Source: CAIZGX01 sp964511555
GTDB lineage: Bacteria > Bacteroidota > Bacteroidia > Flavobacteriales_D > Sanyastnellaceae
Direction of reading: 5' to 3'
DNA: 16,861 nucleotides
Assembly: GCA_964511555.1 (NCBI GenBank)
Contig: CAZEFR010000046.1
Coordinates: 1-16,861, forward strand
Shown here: in pieces, positions 1 to 7,441 of the stretch
Layout of the letters: the number at the start of each line of letters is the position of its first letter
Position numbering within the stretch: position 1 is the first letter of the stretch
Notes under the pieces: generated by a model
What the model was told of the DNA's origin: nothing
What the model saw: only the letters and a program-made list of their open reading frames with translations
Databases searched by the model: none
Program-made: the position numbers and the translations under genes

Positions 1-64
1 AAGCGTCATCACGAAGTGTCATCCTTCAAAGAAGGTCATCACACAGAGTGTGTCATCGCTTGCG
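1..64. repeat. Array of short hairpins separated by TCAT
   Basis: Four small inverted repeats lie at 10-18 (CAC-GAA-GTG), 23-35 (CCTTC-AAA-GAAGG), 40-52 (CACAC-AGA-GTGTG) and 57-64 (CGC-TT-GCG). They are separated by exactly the same tetranucleotide, TCAT, at 19-22, 36-39 and 53-56. Another TCAT at 6-9 follows AAGCG at 1-5, which looks like the right arm of a further hairpin cut off by the window edge. The arms differ between units but stay complementary, so the pairing seems to be what is kept, not the sequence. The array lies just beyond the dnaA terminator. It resembles a REP-like intergenic element. I do not recognise a named family, and its function is unknown. Confidence 0.7.
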
Positions 65-65
65 T

Positions 66-94
66 AAAACAAAAAAGCCGCTCGAAAGCGGCTT
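66..94 (-). terminator. Intrinsic terminator of dnaA
   Basis: On the minus strand an 8-bp perfect stem (94-87 pairing with 82-75) encloses a TTCG tetraloop (86-83). The stem is followed by a T-rich run, six T, one G, then four T, down to position 66. This is the classic rho-independent layout. It lies about 68 bases downstream of the dnaA stop codon and points in the right direction to end that transcript. Confidence 0.88.
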
Positions 95-120
95 CCCTGT
101 TGTTTAGGTAATTATTCCAG

Positions 121-148
121 TGGAAAGGTTCACTTCGTGAAAGTTCCA
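121..148. other. Imperfect hairpin in the dnaA 3' untranslated region
   Basis: An inner 5-bp stem, TTCAC (129-133) with GTGAA (137-141), is flanked by an outer 5-bp stem, TGGAA (121-125) with TTCCA (144-148). A small asymmetric internal loop separates the two. The 10-mer CACTTCGTGA at 131-140 also occurs inverted in the hairpin array at 9-18, so the two places may share an origin or could pair across the terminator. No function is assigned. Confidence 0.45.
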
Positions 149-161
149 GAGGAAAAGCGAT

Positions 162-1592
162 TTAAGCAATGCTTAATTTTTTCTCTAAATCTTCAAGATA
201 TTTTCTAAAGTGTTTGTCGGTCTCTTGTAAGTTGTTAACGGTGCGACAAGCGTGCAAAACAGTTGCGTGGTCTTTTCCTCCGCAATGAGCGCCAATACTT
301 GCCAAACTGCTCTTCGTCATCTTCTTCGCGAAATACATCGCAATCTGACGAGCTTGAACAATCTCGCGCTTACGCGTCTTGCTCTTCAACAACTCAATAG
401 GTAAGTCGAAGTAGTCACAAACAACTTTCTGAATGTAATCAATGCTAACCTCACGCGCAGTGTTCTTCACGAACTTGTCAATCATCTGCTTCGCAAGATC
501 AAGCGTAATCGCTTTCTTGTTCAATGAAGATTGTGCAATCAAGGAAATCAATGCGCCTTCAAGTTCACGAATGTTCGTGGTAATGCTGTAAGCCAAGTAC
601 TCAACAACTTCGTCTGGAAGATCAATTCCGTCTGCATACATCTTCTTGCGAAGAATAGCAATACGCGTTTCCAAAGATGGACATTGCAAATCTGCACTCA
701 ATCCCCACTTGAAGCGAGACAACAATCGTTGCTCCATGCCTTGCAACTCAACCGGTGGCTTGTCACTTGTTAAAATGATTTGCTTACCCGTTTGGTGAAG
801 ATGGTTGAAGATGTGGAAGAATACATCCTGCGTCTTCTCTTTTCCAGCGAAGAAATGAACGTCGTCTATGATTAACACATCCATCATCTGATAGAAGTGC
901 GAAAAGTCGTTGATGGTTCCGTTCTTAACAGCGTCAATGAATTGGTGCGTAAACGTTTCACTATTTACATACAACACTGTTTTCTCAGGATACTTGTTCT
1001 TAATCTCTAATCCAATAGCGTGAGCCAAGTGAGACTTACCGTATCCTGTACTTCCGTAAATTAACAACGGATTGAATGCTGTTCCGCCTGGCTTGTTAGC
1101 AACCGCATATCCAGCGCTGCGAGCCAAACGGTTGCAATCGCCTTCAACGAAATTTTCAAATGAATAATTCGGATTCAAATTCGAATCGATATTCAACTTG
1201 CGAAGACCAGGAATGATAAACGGATTCTTAATTGGAACATCGCCAAGATCCAAAGGCATTGCAACAGGTGCGTTCTTAACGGCCTTGCGATTGCTGGTTG
1301 GAACTTTAATGGTGTAAGGAGCGTTCGAAGCCTGATTGTTTTCCATGATGATGGAATATTCCAATCTTCCTTCAGTACCTAATTCTTTGCGAATGATCTT
1401 TTTCAAAAGAGTCACATAGTGCTCTTCCAACCATTCGTAGAAAAACTGTGAAGGGACTTGAATCGTTAAAACTTTGTTTTCAAGTTTAACGGGTTTAATC
1501 GGTTCGAACCAAGTTTTGAATCCTTGCGGACTTACATTGTCTTTAATGATATTTAAACAATTCTGCCAAACTTGATTGAAATCGTTAGTCAT
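162..1592 (-). CDS. dnaA: Chromosomal replication initiator protein DnaA
   Basis: This is the AAA+ initiator that binds DnaA boxes at oriC, melts the origin and helps load the replicative helicase; it acts in the cytoplasm. The 476-residue product has the full architecture. Domain I is at about 1-80, followed by a short variable linker. The AAA+ core has Walker A GSTGYGKS at 180-187, Walker B LIIDDVH at 240-246, a sensor I region at about 273-276, and the sensor II region RELEGAL near 342-348. The C-terminal DNA-binding domain carries the DnaA signature GGKDHATVLHACR at 438-450. Length is normal for the family and no key residue is missing. The ATG at 1592 gives a complete domain I. The gene has its own terminator at 66-94 and a candidate promoter at 1678-1708. 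dnaN is not adjacent, and I see no cluster of consensus DnaA boxes beside it, so oriC may lie elsewhere. Confidence 0.98.
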   Translation of the reverse strand: MTNDFNQVWQNCLNIIKDNVSPQGFKTWFEPIKPVKLENKVLTIQVPSQFFYEWLEEHYVTLLKKIIRKELGTEGRLEYSIIMENNQASNAPYTIKVPTSNRKAVKNAPVAMPLDLGDVPIKNPFIIPGLRKLNIDSNLNPNYSFENFVEGDCNRLARSAGYAVANKPGGTAFNPLLIYGSTGYGKSHLAHAIGLEIKNKYPEKTVLYVNSETFTHQFIDAVKNGTINDFSHFYQMMDVLIIDDVHFFAGKEKTQDVFFHIFNHLHQTGKQIILTSDKPPVELQGMEQRLLSRFKWGLSADLQCPSLETRIAILRKKMYADGIDLPDEVVEYLAYSITTNIRELEGALISLIAQSSLNKKAITLDLAKQMIDKFVKNTAREVSIDYIQKVVCDYFDLPIELLKSKTRKREIVQARQIAMYFAKKMTKSSLASIGAHCGGKDHATVLHACRTVNNLQETDKHFRKYLEDLEKKLSIA

Positions 1593-1677
1593 AATACTAC
1601 TGCGTATAAAAAAGGTTAATCGTCTGTTTAGGTGCCGGTAAACAACAAATATGCTTCGCGTTTCTCGGACTACAAAA

Positions 1678-1708
1678 GAAATGTAAAAAAAGTGAAAAAA
1701 AAACTCAA
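1678..1708 (-). promoter_or_regulatory. Candidate dnaA promoter (Bacteroidota type)
   Basis: Read on the minus strand, TTG (1708-1706), 20 bases and TACATTTC (1685-1678) match the Bacteroidota pattern TTG-N17-23-TAnnTTTG, with one mismatch in the -7 box. The implied start is about 80 bases upstream of the dnaA ATG. Consensus matching by eye in an A/T-rich spacer gives only moderate support. Confidence 0.38.
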
Positions 1709-1715
1709 TTGCCTC

Positions 1716-1746
1716 TTGACTTATGGAAATTTTTGACGTATCAGTT
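1716..1746 (+). promoter_or_regulatory. Weak candidate promoter for the thioesterase gene
   Basis: TTG (1716-1718), a 20-base spacer and TATCAGTT (1739-1746) keep the spacing seen at other promoters here. The -7 element matches TAnnTTTG poorly, at the TA and one later T. It is the best plus-strand candidate in the 193-base gap (1593-1785) between dnaA and the thioesterase. That gap otherwise holds A-rich tracts around 1684-1703 and nothing else I can name. Confidence 0.2.
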
Positions 1747-1827
1747 TAAGCCCTTTGTTCGAAAGATTGTTCAAAGATTGTGAGAATGAAAATCATAGCA
1801 AGACAATTCAATAATTTCTTTGTGGCT

Positions 1828-2235
1828 ATGAAAATTCAAGATCGCGTCTTCCATTCCAAATTTACTGTAAGATATTCAGAAACCGACCGCATGGGCTATT
1901 TGTATTACGGTCATTATGCTGCATATTTCGAAGTGGCTAGGGTAGAGGCGTTGCGCGAATTGGGTGTCGTGTATAAACAACTCGAAGACGAAGGAATTCT
2001 TCTTCCGGTTAGAACCTTCAACATACATTTTAAAGCTCCTGCGCATTACGACGATCTTGTTGAAATTCAAACACGCATTACACAGTTCAGTGGTACACGA
2101 ATTTTATTTCATTTTGAATCATTCCGCAACGAAACGTTGTTGAATACAGCAGAAGTGGAATTGGTGTTTGTAGACAAGAACACAGGCAGACCATGCAAAG
2201 CCCCTGAATACATTGTTCGTCTATTCGAAGATTAA
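1828..2235 (+). CDS. Acyl-CoA thioesterase, YbgC/4-hydroxybenzoyl-CoA type (hotdog fold)
   Basis: This is a small cytoplasmic thioesterase that would hydrolyse an acyl-CoA or related thioester; the true substrate cannot be read from the sequence. The 135-residue product has the hallmark of the YbgC/4HBT group near its N terminus: RYSETDRMGYLYYGHYAAYF at about residues 15-34, with Asp20 in the place of the catalytic aspartate. A single hotdog domain fills the rest, the usual family size. The ATG at 1828 places the fold where homologues begin. In-frame GTG (1780) and ATG (1786) would add 16 or 14 residues not expected for the family. The gene is divergent from dnaA. Its 3' end overlaps the convergent GIN-domain gene by 15 bp, leaving no room for a terminator. 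Family assignment is secure and substrate is open. Confidence 0.9.
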   Translation: MKIQDRVFHSKFTVRYSETDRMGYLYYGHYAAYFEVARVEALRELGVVYKQLEDEGILLPVRTFNIHFKAPAHYDDLVEIQTRITQFSGTRILFHFESFRNETLLNTAEVELVFVDKNTGRPCKAPEYIVRLFED

Positions 2236-2973
2236 CTCGCCGCTTCCGTTACGAACGAAATCATACAAGGCTGGAGTCTGCTTCAGCACAACGTTTCCTG
2301 CATCTTCAATTCGAATAAATGCATACGCATTTGCTTTCGCATAAATAGGCTGCAACGAAGAGTTGTTAATGTAAACTTGATTGGCATCGAGCTCTCCGGC
2401 ATGAGTAATTCCGTAGGCGTCTGAATACAACTCTGCAACTTGAACAGTGCCTTTCAAATATGAATCGCTGGCACCCGTTGGAGAGCCGCAATAGATGGTG
2501 TCGCAATTCAAGTTCAACTCGATCTTTCCATTCGCATGCTTGTTCTCTATCACAAGTTTACGTGCTTTCATTTCATTCATTGAAACAATACTTCCGGTGC
2601 TGAAATTTTGAATGTTCGTGATTGAATCGAAATACAACTTCACCGTTATCTCGTGTTCAAACGATCGAAGAAAATTACACGTGTTCACGTTTTCAATTTT
2701 CAAGACACCTTCTGAAAGTTGAGCGTCTATTTTCGGAAGTAAATTCTTTGGACCGGTAATTTCAATTCCACAAAAATTCGTGTCAACCAATTCGTATTTC
2801 AGATTGCTGTTCAATTCAAGTTTGGTGAAGCTTCCTAAATCTCTTGTTTCGGTTTGAACTTCTCCCGCCGTTTTAAAGCAATCGGGAGCATTCTCTTTGT
2901 TGCAGGAACAAAAAGTCAACACAAAGCCCAGTAGGCCTAGCTTACAGACGGTAGCCAAATCCAATTTCACCAT
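2221..2973 (-). CDS. GIN-domain (DUF2807) lipoprotein
   Basis: This is an envelope protein of a family common in Bacteroidota, with no settled function; the Pfam name suggests an adhesin-like head. The 250-residue product starts with a short basic end, a hydrophobic stretch (LGLLGFVLTF) and FCSC at about 21-24, read as a lipoprotein signal although Phe at -3 is not ideal. The rest is a beta-rich region typical of GIN domains, with a GELDANQVYINNSS-like parallel-beta pattern and the ending NGSGELIFE. The ATG at 2973 is chosen because it starts the signal peptide directly; an in-frame TTG at 2988 would add five residues. The start overlaps the upstream deacylase gene by 32 bp, suggesting coupled translation. 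The stop region overlaps the thioesterase gene by 15 bp on the other strand. Confidence 0.78.
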   Translation of the reverse strand: MVKLDLATVCKLGLLGFVLTFCSCNKENAPDCFKTAGEVQTETRDLGSFTKLELNSNLKYELVDTNFCGIEITGPKNLLPKIDAQLSEGVLKIENVNTCNFLRSFEHEITVKLYFDSITNIQNFSTGSIVSMNEMKARKLVIENKHANGKIELNLNCDTIYCGSPTGASDSYLKGTVQVAELYSDAYGITHAGELDANQVYINNSSLQPIYAKANAYAFIRIEDAGNVVLKQTPALYDFVRNGSGELIFE

Positions 2974-4045
2974 AATCTGCTTTTGCAAAATGTGTTTTTA
3001 ATCCGAATTGAACGAACCAGTGTTTGTCTTTTGGTGCATGACGTAAGATCACGCGCTGATAAACCGGCGTTGTCTCGGCCCACTTGTCCCAAATGTAAAT
3101 GCCTTGAACAATGCGTAATTGTGTGTTTCCGAAATTCTGACAAAACGTAGGTCCAACACCCAATTGAAAAACCGAACGATTGTTCGGACGAATCCCGTCT
3201 CTGTTTTCCATTAACGGAATTAATGAGCTGTTGAACATGAGGTCAGCTGTTAATCCGAAAGATCGCTTTACGCGTGATGTTCTGCGATCCCATGCCGCAC
3301 TAACCAGATGAATAGGGTATTTCTTTCCGTATGGCTGCATAACTTCTTTCCATCCTTGCGTGTAGGAAATACTTCGGTTGTATTTGCTTAAAAAGCGCAG
3401 CAACAGAATTTCATGCTCTTCATCTTTTCTTGGTTGCTTAGGCTTAATTAATGGCTGAACACCCAGCGTAAGCGCCATCGTATTTGTCCCGAGATTCGGT
3501 AATTGAAAAGCGCCGTTCGAAAAGTGGGTGACACGAATTCCTAATTTGTATTGAAGATTTTCGGTGTGAAAAATTTCCTGATCGAAGCCAATACTTAATG
3601 CTGCGTTGAAGTGCGAACCTAGAACAGGCGCTTGGTAATTCGATTGAAGATTCCAAATCTTGGTGGTGTAACCCAAGCCAATTCCGAGATTAATGTACTT
3701 CTTGTTTAATACAGGTTCTCCAAATATTTTTTTGTTTATGGGAAACTGATTCCAAAAACTCAATGCGAATTGTTGTCCCAGCTGTTGAATATTCCCGGTG
3801 TTGATGTAAGTGAAATCGACACCCTGATAAGGATTTCCGTAGGGCCTTGAATAAAGTCTATTTCTAACACGCTTCACAACGCGAACACTTCCTCCAATGC
3901 TGTGCCCCGTGATAAGCGGTTCCATAAGCGAGTTATGCGGAACTACAAATCCGAATTGAAGGCCGCCATGCACCTGCCATTGCTCTTGTCCGAATGCCGC
4001 AAGGCCCGAACAAAGAACGAACAACAGGACAAGTGCTTTTTTCAT
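2942..4045 (-). CDS. PagL-like lipid A 3-O-deacylase / acyloxyacyl hydrolase
   Basis: This is a predicted outer-membrane enzyme that removes an acyl chain from lipid A and so tunes the outer leaflet. The 367-residue product has a clear signal peptide, with the hydrophobic run at 4-18 and cleavage expected after FGQ at 20. It has many alternating beta strands and the PagL-type active-site segment THFSNGAFQLPNLGTN at 173-188, with His174 and Ser176 as the catalytic pair. The position that would hold the third member of the triad in Pseudomonas PagL, a Glu 14 residues after the His, is Asn188 here. The protein is about twice the size of Pseudomonas PagL, with a C-terminal part from about 200 onward that I cannot assign. 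Its ATG overlaps the stop codon of the DPP IV gene (TAATG), so the two are very likely co-translated. The family is fairly sure; activity is not proven because of the missing acid. Confidence 0.8.
   Translation of the reverse strand: MKKALVLLFVLCSGLAAFGQEQWQVHGGLQFGFVVPHNSLMEPLITGHSIGGSVRVVKRVRNRLYSRPYGNPYQGVDFTYINTGNIQQLGQQFALSFWNQFPINKKIFGEPVLNKKYINLGIGLGYTTKIWNLQSNYQAPVLGSHFNAALSIGFDQEIFHTENLQYKLGIRVTHFSNGAFQLPNLGTNTMALTLGVQPLIKPKQPRKDEEHEILLLRFLSKYNRSISYTQGWKEVMQPYGKKYPIHLVSAAWDRRTSRVKRSFGLTADLMFNSSLIPLMENRDGIRPNNRSVFQLGVGPTFCQNFGNTQLRIVQGIYIWDKWAETTPVYQRVILRHAPKDKHWFVQFGLKTHFAKADYGEIGFGYRL
3170..3187. repeat. 18-bp palindromic repeat, copy 1
   Basis: AACCGAACGATTGTTCGG is identical to bases 16290-16307. 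It contains perfect 6-bp inverted arms, CCGAAC and GTTCGG, around a 4-base centre. Here it lies inside the lipid A deacylase gene and is read in a different frame from the other copy, so shared protein sequence does not explain it. Confidence 0.6.
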
Positions 4046-6282
4046 TACAGATTTTCTTTCAAGAAGTTGGTCATCTTGCTGAACAAGTGCAAGCGGGTGT
4101 TTCCGCCGTAAATGCCGTGGTCTTTGTTCGGATAAACAAACAAGTCGAATGGCTTATTTGCGGCAACCAATGCAGAAACCATATCCATGGTGTTTTGGAA
4201 ATGCACATTGTCATCGGCGCTTCCGTGAACCAACAAGTAGTTTCCTTTCAATTGCTTTGCGAAGTTGATTGGCGAGTTGTTTTCGTATCCACCTGAATTC
4301 TCTTGCGGTGTGCGCAAGTATCTTTCAGTATAAACGCTGTCGTAAAATTTCCAGTTTGTAACAGGAGCAACAGCAATTCCGGTCTTGTAATAGTCAGCTC
4401 CTTTGGTCATACACAACGAAGTCATGTACCCGCCGTAACTCCATCCTTGCATACCAATGCGGGCAGCGTCTATGTAAGTTTGCTGACCTAAATATTTCGC
4501 GAAGTCTATAAAGTCTTGCGTTTCATTTCCACCTAAATTCATGTAGGTTGAATGTTTGAAATCTTTGCCTCTAAATTGAGTTCCGCGCGGATCGCAGCTC
4601 ACAACAATGTATCCTTCCTGACAAAGCAATTGGTACCACATGTAGTTCTTTCCGCCGTAAGAGTCGAGAACAGTGTTGCTTCCAGGTCCGCCATAGATAG
4701 CAACCAATACAGGATATTTTTTATTCGGATCGAAGTTGGCAGGCTTCATCATCCAGCAATTCAAATCGGTATTGCTTGAATTCTTAAACGAGAAGAATTC
4801 TTTCTTCACACAATTGTATTCATTCAATTTTGCAGAAAGGGTTTCGTTCTTTATCAGCACACGCTTCGTGTTTCCTTGATTGTCGCGAATACAGAAAGTA
4901 GGAGGGGTGTTTGCGTTGCTGTACGTGTGAAGGAAATACTTCAATCCATTGCTGAACGCTGCTTCGTTGGTTCCGTCGTCAGAGGTTAAACACTTCCAAG
5001 TATTTTTCTTCAAATTAACACAGTACACATACTTCGAAGTCGCATCTAGTGAACTGCTCATGCGCTTGTTGTAATTGACTTGTGCAGCACGCGTAGAACT
5101 GAAATAAATGTTTCCTGCTTTTTCATCGATTCCGTAAAAATCAAGAATTTCCCAATTTCCGCTGGTCAATGCTTTCTCTACTTTCGTTCCCAAGTCTATC
5201 TGATACAAATGCGCATAACCGCTTTTCTCGCTGGTGTAGATCATACAATTTCCACCCGATAAAAATTGAATGTTGTCGTTCACATCAATGTAGGTTTCAG
5301 ATTTCTCTTCCATCAATACTGCTGTTGGCCAAGTATCATTTCCTTCAACGCGAATGGGAGCCGTTAATTCATAGACCAAATGATTTTGATGACGATTCAT
5401 TTTTTGAACCAACAACTGCCATTTTTGTTTGCCCCACTTGATACGCGGAATATATTCGAACTCGGCAGAAGTCTTTTCAACCAAAAAGCTTTTGTTGGAA
5501 GTCAATTCATAAATGTGAATGCTCACGTCTGAATTTTTTTCTCCGGCTTTCGGATACTTGAACGTGGTTCTTTCCGGATATAAACTTCCGTAAATATCCA
5601 TTCCATATTCAGGAACACTGCTTTCGTTGAATTTGTAGTAGGCGAGAAGCGAACCGTTTTCATTCCAATACAATCCGCGATCGAATCCGAATTCTTCTTC
5701 GTACACCCAATCGGTTGCTCCGTTAATGATTTTGTTTTTCTCTCCGTCGAAGGTGATTTGCTTTTCCTCTTTCGTTTCAATATTGAAAATGAAAATGTTG
5801 TTGTTTCGAACGAAAGCTACGCGCTTTTTATCTGGAGAGATCGTTGCCAAGCGTTGCTTTCCTTGTTTGAAATCTGCAATGGGCGTGGTTTTTCCGCTTG
5901 CTAAATCGTGTACGAAATAATTTGCCATGCTACTCCAACGATAGATTCCTTCGCTTTCAGTTTCAATCAATAACATGGTTTCATCTGCATTGAAACTGTA
6001 ATTGTCGAATGCGCTCATTTCATTCCCGAAAATTCTTTTCGAAGAGGTAATCGTCTTCAACGTATCTCCTGTTGCAAAACGGCATTGAATAATGGTTTGT
6101 CCGTTTATATCTGAACCCATCACGTCTGAAAACGTCTCACCGTCTTTCATCGAGTTGAATCCGCCAAGGTATTCCGCGTTGAATTCGCGGCTGTTCCAAA
6201 TAAGTTCGTTGGTAATTTTTTTCTGTGCGTTTATGCCGAAAGCAGCAGCCAAGAAAAACAAAGAGGCAAGGGTCTTTTTCAT
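4045..6282 (-). CDS. Dipeptidyl peptidase IV family serine peptidase (S9B)
   Basis: This exported exopeptidase releases Xaa-Pro or Xaa-Ala dipeptides from the N terminus of peptides, probably in the periplasm. The 745-residue product begins with a signal peptide, likely cleaved after INAQ at 20. It has an N-terminal eight-bladed propeller domain (about 70-490) and a C-terminal alpha/beta hydrolase. The S9B substrate-anchoring glutamates are Glu195-Glu196 in WVYEEEF. The nucleophile is Ser615 in GWSYGGY, with Asp690 in HGSADDNVH and His722 in KDHG completing the triad. Length matches known DPP IV proteins. The ATG at 6282 is chosen because it starts the signal peptide; the reading frame stays open another 41 codons upstream without a sensible N terminus. 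It is the first gene of an operon with the lipid A deacylase and GIN lipoprotein, and is divergent from the TolB-like gene. Confidence 0.95.
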   Translation of the reverse strand: MKKTLASLFFLAAAFGINAQKKITNELIWNSREFNAEYLGGFNSMKDGETFSDVMGSDINGQTIIQCRFATGDTLKTITSSKRIFGNEMSAFDNYSFNADETMLLIETESEGIYRWSSMANYFVHDLASGKTTPIADFKQGKQRLATISPDKKRVAFVRNNNIFIFNIETKEEKQITFDGEKNKIINGATDWVYEEEFGFDRGLYWNENGSLLAYYKFNESSVPEYGMDIYGSLYPERTTFKYPKAGEKNSDVSIHIYELTSNKSFLVEKTSAEFEYIPRIKWGKQKWQLLVQKMNRHQNHLVYELTAPIRVEGNDTWPTAVLMEEKSETYIDVNDNIQFLSGGNCMIYTSEKSGYAHLYQIDLGTKVEKALTSGNWEILDFYGIDEKAGNIYFSSTRAAQVNYNKRMSSSLDATSKYVYCVNLKKNTWKCLTSDDGTNEAAFSNGLKYFLHTYSNANTPPTFCIRDNQGNTKRVLIKNETLSAKLNEYNCVKKEFFSFKNSSNTDLNCWMMKPANFDPNKKYPVLVAIYGGPGSNTVLDSYGGKNYMWYQLLCQEGYIVVSCDPRGTQFRGKDFKHSTYMNLGGNETQDFIDFAKYLGQQTYIDAARIGMQGWSYGGYMTSLCMTKGADYYKTGIAVAPVTNWKFYDSVYTERYLRTPQENSGGYENNSPINFAKQLKGNYLLVHGSADDNVHFQNTMDMVSALVAANKPFDLFVYPNKDHGIYGGNTRLHLFSKMTNFLKENL

Positions 6283-6298
6283 AATTAAAATCAGTTCC

Positions 6299-6329
6299 GA
6301 AAGATAAGCCGAATGCAGAAGATATGCAA
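6299..6329 (-). promoter_or_regulatory. Candidate promoter of the DPP IV operon
   Basis: On the minus strand, TTG (6329-6327), a 20-base spacer and TATCTTTC (6306-6299) fit TTG-N17-23-TAnnTTTG with one mismatch. It sits in the 67-base gap between two divergent genes and would give a leader of about 10 bases or slightly more before the ATG at 6282. Of the promoter calls here this is one of the better ones, because position, spacing and sequence all agree. Confidence 0.45.
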
Positions 6330-6349
6330 TTGTGCCGTTAATTTGCGCC

Positions 6350-7441
6350 ATGAATTTGAAATTAACGACACTCGCATTGGTGGCGGTTGCATTCAGCAGC
6401 TGCACACAACAATTGGTTTTGGAATCGCTTCCGGTTACAGCAGAGCCAGGTCCTGTTACTTATGAGAAGGAAACCCATTTCAAAAACATTCATCAAATCA
6501 CCTACGGCGGTAACAACGCCGAGGCGTATTGGAGCCCCGACGGAAAGCAACTTATTTTTCAAAGCGACAACTCGAAGTGGGGAGTGGGCTGCGATCAGAT
6601 ATTCCTTTTAAATGTGGAAGCCAAGGCAGACAGTTCGAAGCGTCAGTTGGTTTCAACCGGACTTGGAAGAACCACTTGTTCTTGGTTTATGCCCGATGGA
6701 AAATCGTTCCTTTATGCTTCAACGCACAAAGGCGGAGAGTCTTGTCCACCGCCACTTCCAAACACCGGAAGATATGTTTGGCCGTTATACACCTCTTATG
6801 ACATTTACACTGCTGACCTTCAAGGAAAGGTAACGAAGCAATTAACCGATTCGCCGCGTTACGATGCAGAAGCGACGATTAGTCCGAAAGGAGATCGAAT
6901 AGTCTTCACTTCATTACGCAATGGCGATTTGGATTTGTACACCATGAATTTAGACGGAAGCGATGTGAAGCAAATTACATTCGACTTGGGCTATGACGGT
7001 GGTGCATGTTTTTCCCCAGATGGAAAGAAAATTGTTTGGCGCGCGTCTCGTCCGAAAAACAAAGAAGAAATAGATGCTTATAAATCATTGTTGAAGGAAG
7101 ACATGGTTGAGCCTTCAAACTTGGAAATTTTCGTTGCGAATGCCGATGGTTCAGATGCTCACCAGGTCACTTCTCTGGGAAATGCAAACTGGTCTCCAAC
7201 GTTCACTCCGAAAGGAGATAAGGTTCTATTCTGCAGCAATCATAATAGCACGCGCGGATTTCCTTTCAATTTATTCTTGGTGAATTTAGATGGAAGTGGA
7301 TTGGAGCAAGTGACTTTCGATACTGAATTCGATTCGTTCCCCATGTTTTCACCCAATGGAAAATACTTGGTATTCTGCAGCAACCGTCACAACGGAAGAA
7401 CGCGCGACACGAATATCTTTATCGCGGAGTGGATTGACTAA
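6350..7441 (+). CDS. TolB-like beta-propeller (PD40) lipoprotein
   Basis: This is an exported propeller protein of unknown function, likely anchored in the envelope. The 363-residue product starts MNLKLTTLALVAVAFSSC, a lipoprotein signal with Cys18 as the lipid-bearing residue. Several WD40-like PD40 blades follow, each with a phrase like SPDGKQLIF, SPKGDRIVF, SPDGKKIVW, TPKGDKVLF or SPNGKYLVF, interleaved with NLDGS turns and QITF/QVTF strands. This resembles the propeller of TolB and of oligopeptidase N-terminal domains, but no peptidase domain follows, so it is probably a binding or scaffold protein. The ATG at 6350 starts the signal peptide; an in-frame GTG at 6332 would add six residues. 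The last 23 bases overlap the convergent DUF2752 gene. Its divergent position next to the DPP IV gene may mean shared regulation. Confidence 0.87.
   Translation: MNLKLTTLALVAVAFSSCTQQLVLESLPVTAEPGPVTYEKETHFKNIHQITYGGNNAEAYWSPDGKQLIFQSDNSKWGVGCDQIFLLNVEAKADSSKRQLVSTGLGRTTCSWFMPDGKSFLYASTHKGGESCPPPLPNTGRYVWPLYTSYDIYTADLQGKVTKQLTDSPRYDAEATISPKGDRIVFTSLRNGDLDLYTMNLDGSDVKQITFDLGYDGGACFSPDGKKIVWRASRPKNKEEIDAYKSLLKEDMVEPSNLEIFVANADGSDAHQVTSLGNANWSPTFTPKGDKVLFCSNHNSTRGFPFNLFLVNLDGSGLEQVTFDTEFDSFPMFSPNGKYLVFCSNRHNGRTRDTNIFIAEWID

Noticed and set aside
1593..1785. Possible replication origin in the A-rich gap beside dnaA
   Set aside because: No consensus TTATNCACA-type boxes or cluster of near matches were found there. 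A-rich tracts alone do not support an oriC call.
4045..6405. Longer DPP IV frame beginning at 6405
   Set aside because: The extra 41 codons lack a sensible N terminus and would overlap the divergent TolB-like gene and both upstream regions. The ATG at 6282 starts a clean signal peptide.
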